Shown: one piece after another, positions 24,253 through 34,628 of the stretch
Numbering within the stretch: the stretch's first letter is position 1
Layout: every line of letters starts with the position of its first letter
DNA from: Saururus chinensis
Taxonomy: Eukaryota; Streptophyta; Magnoliopsida; Piperales; Saururaceae
Length of the DNA stretch: 64,000 bases
Assembly (NCBI GenBank): GCA_035235625.1
Contig: CP141141.1
Span: forward strand, 41,873,719-41,937,718
Reading direction: 5' to 3'
The notes under the pieces: model-generated
Told to the model about the DNA's origin: nothing
The model's database searches: none
Seen by the model: the letters and a program-made list of their open reading frames with translations, nothing else
Position numbers and translations under genes: made by a program

Positions 24253-24456
24253 TCATCCCCTATGTCTCATATTAGTAGTTACATTTAGAAAAATAGTAGT
24301 TTTTATTAAGTAGTAAAAGCCACATATAAGAGAAGGGAAAATAAGCTTATGATATTGTTTTTTAAGTACTCAACTGCTTAAATTGTATAGAATAAAGCTA
24401 TTAATAAGGAACATATTTTATTGCCAAACAGAGCTATTAATTTAGGACAGAGGAAG
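24253..24456. mobile_element. Stowaway-like MITE
   Basis: Left CCTATGTCTCATATTAGTAG and right ATTTAGGACAGAGGAAG followed by TA. The interior AGAAAAATAGTAGTTTTTAT matches the copy at 20609. Confidence 0.7.
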
Positions 24457-24623
24457 TATTATAAATGATGACTAAAGTGCTATATGTTTGACTTATTCAA
24501 TGAAATAAAATCCAAAAATCATTCATTAGAATAGCACGACAAAGTCAAGCTTGAACAACGAGTGAGGAAGATAGAGCTACTCTCCTACCATATCTCGAAG
24601 TCTTGTTATTTGTTAAAAAATGC

Positions 24624-24826
24624 ACTCTCTCCATCTTAAATTAATAACTCCATTTGGTAAAAAAGTTTGTACCATATTAATAGCTTTATTTTGTTAAATT
24701 TTAGTTATTAGGTACTTAAAATAAGAGTATCATAAGCTTATTTTTTCTTCTCTTAGATGTGAGTTTCACCCTTCAATAAAGACCACCATTTTTTCACATG
24801 TAGCTATTAGTATGAGATGGATGGAG
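24624..24826. mobile_element. Stowaway-like MITE, opposite orientation
   Basis: Left CTCTCTCCATCTTAAATTAA and right TATGAGATGGATGGAG followed by TA. The interior is the complement of the copy at 24253, so the two copies lie 167 bp apart in inverted orientation. Confidence 0.7.
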
Positions 24827-25334
24827 TATTAATTAAGTTAACAAGGACAACAAAGATGAAGGGTTTAGCTGAAAAGTTTGAACATCTCTAAATACACCCC
24901 AATAAGTCCCTCCATACCCCGCTTCACTTAAAGATTCATGAAGGGGGTTTATGGGATTATTGGGGTATTGAGGGGATTTTTGGGGTGCATATAGATGCGT
25001 TCGAAACTTTTATACTACGGCTTGCTAGCCCAACCCTACATAAGCCGTAAAAATGCGGGAAGGCTTGAAACTTTCAGATATGGCCTAAATATTTAAGTCC
25101 CACCTTAAATAGGGTTAGATTAGGGCTATGGAGCAACAAGTCTGCATGCTTGTTCGGCTTGGCCCCAAATATAAAGAATATTATTTTCACCTAAATAGTC
25201 CCACATCAGCAAGAAGGGAGGGAGGAAGTTGTGTGTTTTAAGAAAATTTAGGAGATTCAAGCTTATAAGTCATCATAGTTAAAAGACCCTACCTAAAGGC
25301 CAAAGTTCTATGATCTTGTGGCCTAAGGGGCCAA
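24827..25334. other. Intergenic; dispersed repeat F copy 3, cut by an LTR
   Basis: 25070-25334 matches copies at 13240 and 18230 (ATTCAAGCTTATAAGTCATC, then AGTTCTATGATCTTGTG) and stops exactly where the LTR begins at 25335. No gene is seen. Confidence 0.5.
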
Positions 25335-27885
25335 TGTCACACCCGAGATTTTTTACACATTTTTCTTAAAATTTCACGAATTTTTTTTGTAATATAACAT
25401 TTGTAAATAGTAAAAATTGACAAAATTTAAAACATGTGAAAATAATTTTAATAAATATTAATCATCATACAAAAGTATCTCAACTTAAAGTTTGTCAAAT
25501 TGTCATATAGCCAAACCAAATAATCTTAGGCGTGAATCGAATACAAAACATGATAATTAAATGTCATGGACATGTGCTTAAATGAAAATATACGCCAAAC
25601 GTCTCTAAGTACAAACCCCATAGCAATCCAAAGTGTAAAGTCTCATATACAAGTCCAGAAAAATATAAATATCTCAACTCTCATCTTACCTAATACAACA
25701 ATTATCAAATTAATACATTAAGTCATGACAAAACTACAGAGGACTCATATTGAGTCAAAGGTACACAAAAAGTCTAAAAAGATAGGTCATTCAACAACAA
25801 TGCAAGTCTAATCCAAGGAGCTCTTGATCAAGGACTTGCAAAGCCTACAAAATATATAGGGCTAAAAAGAAGGAAAATATGTATTTTTATACTTAGCATG
25901 AGAGTTCTAATCAGTGAATTTTTATAAGTTTAAACATAGATGTTTTCATTAAACATCAACTTGAAGCAAGAAAGCACAAAGAAATCAAAAACTCACAAAA
26001 AACATATGTTCATACACATTAACTTATTAGATATTTTTACCCATACTCGTACACATATCATCTTACTCGTACCATCATACTCAAATTCATACGCTTACAA
26101 TCTTACTTAGAGAGTCTTACACTTACTCTTATTGCTCGAAATCTTACACTTACTATCGACAACTAGAGCTCATTACAATTTAATTAGCTCGAGCATCAAA
26201 GAAAAATAATGCTATTAGGGTGCGACCTTAACCTCTGATGAGTAATTAAACATTGTCAACTTTTCCGAAGATAAGGCACACCTATGCTTATAGGGCATAG
26301 GATCAAAGAAGTAATAGCAAATTCATAATACTACTTACCTGAGAGCGTAAACACCCAGTCTCTGAGATCTTACAGTGCCAACAAAGGGCTATACAATGCC
26401 AACTAAGGGCAAAAACCATACAATGTCACTTTTGGGTATGAACTTACAATACTAACTCTGGGCAAAAACATACATCGCTCTCAACAGAGTATCAAATATA
26501 TGAGATTAAATATAGTACCAAGACAACATTCTGTAAGATAAACACCTTGGCTAGACATGAGAAACACTTAGCCAACAATTCACTGACTGAATCAAATATG
26601 GAACTTAATCCGTCTAACCCCTAAGGTTTTATACTTGCAATCTTACACTTGCAAGCATACACTTACAACCAGCAACTAGAGCCAATTAAAGCACTATTTG
26701 ACTCTAGCATCGTAAAGCATGAATGCTACACCTTAACCTTTGGGGAGGATTCTATACACTATTGATTTTTCCGAAGGTAAGGTATACCTGTGCTCATGGG
26801 GCACAGGATCAAACATGTCAGAAAAGATTCATGATAGTACTTACCTAAGCGCACAAATGCCCACCTTCTTGAGCTATACAGTGCCAAATATCTAGGTCAT
26901 GATAATTTTGGTTCACAAATATGAATATCAAAACTTATGATATTACTACACGTATCAAAATTTCATTAACAGCATGTTAACCCTCTAAGTACAAGTATGT
27001 CATATGTCCAAAAATAAATAAGTAAAATTGGCTCTCACACTAGTACTTATAATTACTTATAAAATTACATAAATAAGAAACTAGATCCCACTAGTACAAC
27101 ATCGTCCTTTATCCCCCATCGGTGATCCTAGTCTTGCCAATCCTCACTTAAAGAGTTTGCAACCAACAAGACTAAACAACAACGAAACATCTCCTCCCTT
27201 TAGAGGAAAGTTTCCAAAAGAACAAAGGTATTGATTAATATTTTTCGGATCGGGCTAACATCACCAAGATGTTAGATACCTACGTACTCATTAGATAGTA
27301 TCTCTAAAGTTACTTCCAACTAGATCAGATCCAGACGTAGTTATTGTAACGACCCAACCCGAGTCGGGCCCACAAAATCACTAATAGAAAATTTTTTCTC
27401 TTTCCTTAAGCCAGGAATCATCGTCTGTGTGCGAGAGGTACACCGTTCGTCTACGCACTACGGAGCTTTAGGGCTTCCTCGTACGTAGACTTAGGTTATA
27501 ATGAACACATACACACAACGAAGCTTCATAGTTCGTTGTATGTAAAACAAAATAAAATATAGTATTATAATAATTTGGATCGGGCCAACGTTGCCTTGTC
27601 GTTGGTTGCCTACGTATGTATTGAATATTATTCCAATATGATCGGATCCGAACGTAGTTCTGCCTAATGGCTACTACATACAACAAACATCACAAAATTA
27701 TATGTATAAAATACATATATATTGATTTTCAATCAGAGTTATGCAAAAATCGATAAAACATGGGCAATACACATCTCGCACTATCACAAAGTGGGATCAA
27801 TCACATTCACACGTCTCGTTCCATCACTGAGCCGAGACCGAACACACACATCACATGTCTCGCTCTCCCTAGAGCGAGACTACAC

Positions 27886-28140
27886 ACACCATAACATATA
27901 AGCACACATCATGGCATAGCACATATCACGGCATATAAGCACACCTCATGGCATATAAGTACACATTATGGCATATAAGCACACCTTATGGCATATAAGC
28001 ACACCCCATGGCATATAAGTACACATTATGGCATATAAGCACACCTCATGGCATATAAGTACACATTATGGCATATAAGTACACATCATGGTATATAAGT
28101 ACACATTATGGCATATAAGCACACCTCATGGCATAGCACA
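27886..28140. repeat. Minisatellite of a 20 bp unit, about 12 copies
   Basis: Head-to-tail copies of ATGGCATATAAGCACACCTC alternating with ATGGCATATAAGTACACATT, inside the nested LTR. Two units are shortened (CATGGCATAGCACA). There are no spacers, so this is a plain tandem repeat. Confidence 0.9.
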
Positions 28141-28487
28141 CATCATAACTAGCACATGTCATTCTATAATTAAAACGGGAGATCAGAAATGCTTACTTAC
28201 CTTATGTCTTGCGAGGTAGTAGTATTCAGAGTTGCTCATATGAGAACCCTCCCTTTCAGGTCCGAAGATAGTAGATAGAGCTTCCTCTAGCCTCCATACG
28301 TTCCTCGTTTTGTACTGAAAGACTACGTATAAATGTTCTCCTTCCCGGAGACTCTTCTCGTTTTCTGCGCATGTGAGCAGCAGACAGAACCTCCCTTACT
28401 ATGAATTACTTCTCTTGATGTAGTCTGGCAACTTCGGACAGAACCCTGTTTTGCTCCAGGCCCCTTTTTCTTGTTCGGTACTCGGGG

Positions 28488-28830
28488 ATAACGGGCAAAG
28501 CCTATCTTTGTCTTGGAGCATTTCCTCTTTATACATTTGCCAACTCAGAAAATAGAGCCCTCCATCGTGTAGAACACACTTGATTTAGTCAAGAACGCCT
28601 CTTGAATCGACTAAATCGGAGTTAGGATGGTCAGAAACATAGAAATCGAAGTTGGTTGGTGTTCAAGGACAATGGGCAGAACCTCTCCTTGTCTTAGGGT
28701 GTTTCCTCCTTATACGGACTCCAACTCGAAGAAAAGACCCTTCCATCGTGTAGAGCACGCTCGATTTAGTAGGAAATGGGTCTTGAACGGGCTTAATCGG
28801 ACTCAGAACTATCAAAAACGGGGCAGAAGA
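28488..28830. repeat. Two tandem units of about 170 bp in the nested LTR
   Basis: The series GATAACGGGCA, CTTTGTCTTGGAGCATTTCC, CCATCGTGTAGAACACACT and TAGTCAAGAAC at 28488-28655 recurs at 28664-28830 as GACAATGGGCA, CCTTGTCTTAGGGTGTTTCC, CCATCGTGTAGAGCACGCT and TAGTAGGAAAT. Older partial copies lie at 28380-28480. Confidence 0.75.
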
Positions 28831-31800
28831 AGTTCTGGTTCAAAATAGAACAAAATGGGGGTATTTAAAGACCCCGAGCCGCGCCAAAACAGTGGTGCCA
28901 CTGTTTCAGCGACGGCGCCCATTGAAACCGCTCGCCGCCCGCAGTAATGCGCGGCTTGCACTCGGGCGTTAAGCTGGTCGTGCCCATACGCAGAACTGCG
29001 GCGTGCGCAGTAACGTAGGTGCGCATCACGCCACACCGGCTTGTGCTGCGGCACGCACCAGTCGCTCGCCGTGCGCCGGCTCACCCATTTTCTCTTTTTA
29101 TTTATTTTTTTATACTTCTTTATCTACAAACGCGTGCAACTTCCTACCCCAGACTCGGATTAGCACGTTCTTGGTACCGTTGGACTCGTATCGACGAGCC
29201 CTTCGATACTAACCCACTTAAAGCAGTATATCATGCTATTACCAAGTGGGTCCTGCCTATATTACACATTTTCCCGAGGTCGTAACTTCCGGTCCCGACC
29301 TTCGTTTCATCCTTTCTTCGATTCGTTATGTTCATTTCTTCGAGCTCTACTCATATACGAAGGTTTCAATTTCTAAAACCCTCTAAAACTCATCAAAAAG
29401 TTATCTAATTACTTCTAACCCCGTAGGCTAAACGTAATTAGAAAAGTGGGGTGTTACAGTTATGCCTAAGAAATACAATATTTCAAGAAGCATAGCATCA
29501 AACTTGAAAAGCTTAAGTATTTTAAGCTAGCATACATTTTATGCATATAATTTAGTTATTCCACTTGTTCTAATTAAACAATCGATAACAAATAATTTTA
29601 TTAATTATTTCATGAAACTTTGTTCAATAATTAATATCCTCATATGATCCCAAACACATAGAGACTCATCAAATGTCAACTTAAGTGACAAATGATATAA
29701 CCACCATAGACCACCAACACATAGTATTATCTACTAGGAAGTACCATTACCCAACCTAGCCCTAGGACCTGACCGGATTGAAAGGGCATGACCTACAACT
29801 GCACCTAGACAGGTGTGGTGGGAGAAGCCAACCAAGAAGGATATTAGCTAATCAAAATGTGTGTACACTCAATAATTTTGAATAGATCAATTGTGAGAAA
29901 AGGCTCACGCAGAGCTCCTTTCAATAGAGAGGTGTATCGGCACAATTAAATCAGTGGCTCCTCAATTGAGTCAAGACTCAAAAAAACCATCTTGAACCCT
30001 ATTTGTGCTCGACAAACAAGTACAGATTTAGAATGACTATCCTAAACTCTATCAATCTCTTTCAGATTAGGGTCTAGACTCAAAACTGTCATCGGTTCAT
30101 TAACCTCAAGTCGAAGGCCTTGTTCACTTTGTGAACTAGTGCCACATCCCTCTGAGGGTATTTAGTTTTTATATTTATTAGGTGTTCTTGCTCAATCCAA
30201 ATCTATCTAACCCCATTGATTAATTTTTCATTAATGTTAAGCTAATGATAAATTACTATCACCATATCAATAGAAGATATTAAAACAAATGAAAACATAA
30301 ATAATATAGAACACATAGGTCTAAACAAATCGTAATATCAATTGCCAAACTCAATTATGACATTAGAAAGACCCATACTCGCATGCCCTAACTCTCCTCT
30401 AGTTAGGAGCTTTTATTTTCATGAAAATGGGTTATAATACACCAAATGAATAAGGGTAATTTTCCATATGGGACACAATCCTCTATGTTCTTGGATGAGC
30501 CTTTGACCTCTCAAGAGGTTTCAATCTCAAATTGGCTTGTTGATTCCACTCGCGCAAATTTAGCCATTTTGCTTATAAGGGTATTTCTATCATCTCGTTC
30601 AGGGCTTCCCTAAACTTTAATGAGTCTAAAACTTATCTTAGGTGTACTCCTTAATGTCATAGACCCATGATAATTTTCTATTGATTTTATGGGGTTATCA
30701 ACCCCTTAAACCGACCTTGGTTCACTTATGGTTCACCCTTAACCCTAGGGGTAAAATTATCAATTATCTACTTACTGAGATTTTTTTTTCATCATGTAAC
30801 CTAATCTAAATTTAGGATACTTCCTCTTCTCTCAATTAGATTTTTCTCAATTTTTGGCTCTACTTATAAGATCATGAACATGAGCCCAAGTCAGGTAAAT
30901 AAATATTACTATGGTTCACTCGTAAGGGTAAAATGGTTATTTCACACCATTTAAAATTTTTCCACAACCCGAAACTTGGTCAAGATACTCTTCATATTTC
31001 CTTGGTAATCCCATATTGTTTTTAATTTTTTCCAAGTCTTTACCTACTGAACCGGACCGAGTTCAATGTTTTTTAAAATTTCTAGACCGGACTGGATTTA
31101 AATAATCCAGCTCATAGAATTAGACCATCATCTTCTACCTGTTGTCTGGGTAAAATAGTGTAGATGATGCTTTGTTCATGCATGGCCAAAATAAGAAGAG
31201 GTTACCTTTATAGGCCTCCCACAAATTTTGTAATCATTCAAGGTATCATCTACTAATTCATATTAGGGTTAAGATAATTCTTGCATCAAACGATTCCAAG
31301 GGTTAGCTACATATTCATGAAATCAACATACCTACATTGAAACATGAACTCCTCTCCACACTTATCCAAATTTCAAAATAGGTTCAAATAAAGTTTAAGT
31401 TGCATAGTCATATGCAATTCCTTTTTATAAAAGAAAATAAATATGACTTCTTAAATAAGTGTTCTTCAATCAAAACATCATTATGAAACTATTTAGATTT
31501 ATCACAATCCTTCTAAACCCTTCCAAATTGAAGGAAAAACCAATAACTAAATTACCTTAGCTACTGCTATGTCACAAAAAGCGTTAACACCCTATCTTTC
31601 TCACTAAAATCATTCAAACTACTAATAGAAAGAAAACTACTAGAATGAATAGCTTACCTTAGAGGCATCGAACAATAAGAATAAATATTGAACTTGCATA
31701 AAAGTTAGAGTCTTATCTCACAAAGCAATTCATAGAATTGTTTCGCCCGTTCCTATAACTTACAATCATACTCCCTTCAAAAGCACAGAATTCCGAGTAG

Positions 31801-32456
31801 GTTTTTATGGTGCAACAATTATCAAACCTCGACTCCAATCGTGACCTCCAAGGACCCAACATTCACAACTTTCAAAAGAGAATAATGGTGCCTAACATTT
31901 CACAGCCCGTCTTCTCTTCTCCATGCTTATCTCCCCCAAATGTTCTAACTTTCCATGGATGTTTCTCCTTTTCTTTCCTCTCCATTCTCCCCTCTTCTGT
32001 CACTGGTAGGACTCACTGAAAACTCCTTCGATGGCTTCTTCTCCCTCTTCCCTTAAGGCCAAAAGCTCCTCCTTCAATAAGCCCTAAGTGCCTTTTTTAT
32101 AATCATGAGGATTAGGGTTATTAATCCCTTTAAAAGTTGGGCCAAATAAGTTGCCTGATTGGGTCATTTAATCAGGCCCAGAGAGTGCATGAAAAGGCTC
32201 ACTTGTACGTCTAATTCGGGTAAACGAACCTTATACACAATGTTAAACTTCAAACAGTCACATCTCCCTTATCCGAACTCCGATTCGTGCGTTCTTGGTA
32301 ATATTTTGAAGTTTTCATATCTACTTTCTATCTACACAGGTTTCGGCCATAAATTTTATCTATTAAGGAAGTTATTTAACTGAGAAGGTCAAATGTTCAA
32401 ACTCTCTATTTTCCACGTAGTTAAGTTTTGAAACCTAAGAAAATTTGGATATTACA

Positions 32457-33136
32457 AAATTCCTCCCAAATTTTTTTTTAAAAATATTAAATGAGTTCTC
32501 CTATCATCATAAAAATCTCTGATTGATTTGGAGTCTATATCATTGTTTTATATTCTTTGAGGTATGTACAATTTCTACTACTTTACAACAATTTATATAA
32601 TTCAAAATTAAATAGTTTTGGTGTCATATAGAATAGTCAAATTAATTTGGAGTCACTTGTTGGGTCAAATGAATATGTTCCAAATTTTGTGAGGATGGGA
32701 TGTCTTGGTATTTTTCCCAAAATTCAAAATTAGGATTTTGAGTTGTCACACATAGACGGGTAAATTACTCGTGTTGTATTATATTGATGATTTTATGTGT
32801 TTCCAACATGTTTTATACCAGCAATTATGTCATGGGGTGGGAATAAGATCATGCATGTTTGGGTAATAAGATGATAAGTTTGATAAAATTTATGTTCTGT
32901 GCACAACAAAAAATTGTACAAAAATAATCAAGTGAGTTTCCAAGGACTTATTTTGGAGGCACGAGGTACTAGCCTTTGGGACATATGCCAAATGCATACA
33001 TGTGGTTCAAGTTTACTTGCCCTTGGGTTAAGGGTGTTGGGGAAAGTGAAAATTGATGCTATATTTTTTGTAAATTGAGAGTATTTAATTTACTTAAATA
33101 TGTGTTTAGGTAGAATATTTTAGGTTTATTTATCTA

Positions 33137-33209
<73 letters not shown>

Positions 33210-33678
33210 CAAAGAATAAGTTGTAATTTAGTGTGTGTGTGTGTGTATGTGTGAGAGAGAGAGAGAGGGTTATCTTACGGGGTGTAAGCTCATAGTACTT
33301 TTGTTTTGCATGAACCTCTCTACCATGTGTAGTTGTACACATGGGTGCGTTCAAGTTTGCTGATGCATAGCTAAGAGCTTTGAGAGCACATTGAATAAAC
33401 ATATATCTTGATTGACAAAGGGTAGAAACATTAGTGATGTTGATAGATGAAGTGGATTTTATTTAAGTGTTTTACTACTTTGGTAATTATAATAACTATG
33501 ATATTGGATGGTTCATTTGGCTGGACTTGATTATTCATAGTTTTGTGGTTTATTTAAAAGGAGAATAATTAATTAGTAATTGATTATGATCTTCTAGTGG
33601 TCACACTACATTGTGCATGTGCGTCTGAGTCACGACCTTAGGCTAACTTGAGGGACCCTCTAAATTGGGGTTGTGACA
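32457..33678 (+). mobile_element. LTR remnant with 3' end only, no gene
   Basis: The right end GGGGTTGTGACA (to 33678) has the terminus of the long LTR families. 32940-33040 recalls the family A phrase with TTGCCCTTGGGTTAAGG. A left boundary could not be set, so the limits are those of the gap between defined elements. No coding sequence is seen. Confidence 0.4.
33140..33268. repeat. Compound microsatellite (TA)n-(GT)n-(GA)n
   Basis: 68 bp of pure TA (33140-33207), then after 23 bp a GT run (33231-33253) and a GA run to 33268. Likely length-polymorphic. The minus-strand frame across it (33130-33402) is a repeat artefact. Confidence 0.95.
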
Positions 33679-33707
33679 GGTGTGGTCCAGGGCATCTAAA
33701 GCTGGGG

Positions 33708-33840
33708 CTGGACCGACGATAGCATAACGTGAGGTGGGGTTACAATATGTGCTCCCTGCAACAGCATCCTCGTCTGTGCGAATATATATAGGCACCCACC
33801 GACGACAGCATAACGTGATGTGGGGTTACAATATGTTCTC
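33708..33840. repeat. Tandem duplication of about 88 bp
   Basis: ACCGACGATAGCATAACGTG followed by GGTTACAATATGT at 33710 recurs as ACCGACGACAGCATAACGTG followed by the same at 33798. The region 33841-34089 holds nothing recognised. Confidence 0.8.
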
Positions 33841-34089
33841 CTGGCAGCACCCAAAGAAAAGATGAGGAAGAGATAAATTAGGGTAAAGCGCGGGAAGGAA
33901 ATTTATTTCACATAGGTATACATGAATAAAATATTGATTTCACCTGCCTGAAATAAATGAGATAAGGTCTCCATTATATTAGTTTATTTAGTAAGTTCTA
34001 GCTCTACACTTTTAGTGAGTTGTAGCTCATTTGGCCATCAAATTATAGAAACATGTCTTTTGTAGGGCTACATTAGAAACTCAGTACTT

Positions 34090-34520
34090 GACCCAATTTG
34101 GATATAATCGATTTAAAATTGACCCAAGTTGGGTTAGGTTTTATATTGGGTCAAGTCGGGTAAAAAAATATTTTGGTATATCTCAAATTGGGTTGGGTTT
34201 TGTATGTGAAAAATCTAAGAATCGATCCGACTCGAGTTTATAATTAATTTAAAAGATTATATTTAACTTAAATTATATAAAATTTTATAACTTTATAAAT
34301 AGAACTAACCTAAATTAATAATGACTTGGTTTTAATAATTAGAATGGACTCAACCCAAGATAAAGTATCGGTTTTTATTTCAAATTTTTGGGTATTTTGG
34401 TTATTATATCGGGTCAAGTTAAGTCCAAAAAATTTAAATTTTATCCCAGGTTGGTTGAGTCCAAGGAACTCAGTTCTTTTCTTGAGCCGGGTCGGGTTCT
34501 ACTTAACCCGACAGGAAATG
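34090..34520. mobile_element. hAT-like MITE remnant upstream of the MATE gene
   Basis: Repeated GGGTCAAGTCGGGT and GGGTCGGGTTCTACTTAACC phrases in both orientations around an AT-rich core resemble the GGGTCGGGT ends of the hAT MITEs at 3616 and 17921. Ends and duplication are not resolved. It finishes about 110 bp before the MATE start codon. Confidence 0.5.
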
Positions 34521-34628
34521 CAGCACTGATTTGTCCGTTTATGTACGTGCATTTAATGACTAATGTCGACACCTGCCGGTCGTTCGCTCATTTATTAGCC
34601 TCTCTGCTCCGTGTCCCAAAGAGAAACC

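Larger units (their letters stand above)
27345..29458 (-). mobile_element. Solo LTR nested in the mosaic LTR
   Basis: 2,114 bp starting TGTAACGACCC and ending GGGGTGTTACA, with perfect 5 bp duplications GTTAT (27340-27344 and 29459-29463). Removing it restores the host reading CGTAG-TTAT-GCCTAAG, which matches CGTAGTTCTGCCTAA near 57317 in the undisturbed family B copy. It is a distant relative of its host: both carry a GGATCGGGC..CCTACGTA..CGTAGTT segment. Non-coding. The GC-rich island 28860-29085 yields only accidental ORFs. Confidence 0.9.
25335..32456 (-). mobile_element. Mosaic solo LTR (families A and B), interrupted
   Basis: Starts TGTCACACCCGAG and ends GGATATTACA, so in its own sense it runs from 32456 to 25335. 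From 25335 to about 26890 it is the complement of family A (LTR at 471-3191). From about 26893 to 32456 it matches family B (the LTR at 56791-60362), for example GGTTCACAAATATGAATATC and the tract after the nested insertion. Within the A part a segment of about 510 bp is duplicated: TTTTCCGAAGATAAGGCACA near 26260 and TTTTCCGAAGGTAAGGTATA near 26768. Without the nested element it is about 5 kb. No clear 5 bp duplication flanks it. Confidence 0.6.

Noticed and set aside
27886-28140. CRISPR-like regular repeats
   Set aside because: The 20 bp units are contiguous without unique spacers and this is plant nuclear DNA.
28812-29285. ORFs rich in Arg/Ala/Cys
   Set aside because: GC-rich island of the nested LTR; frames overlap on both strands and show no similarity to known proteins.
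33130-33402. Minus-strand 90-residue ORF with a YI repeat
   Set aside because: Translation of the TA/GT/GA microsatellite.
34611-34628. Upstream start adding six residues to the MATE protein
   Set aside because: The codon at 34611 is GTG, not ATG; the first in-frame ATG is 34629.
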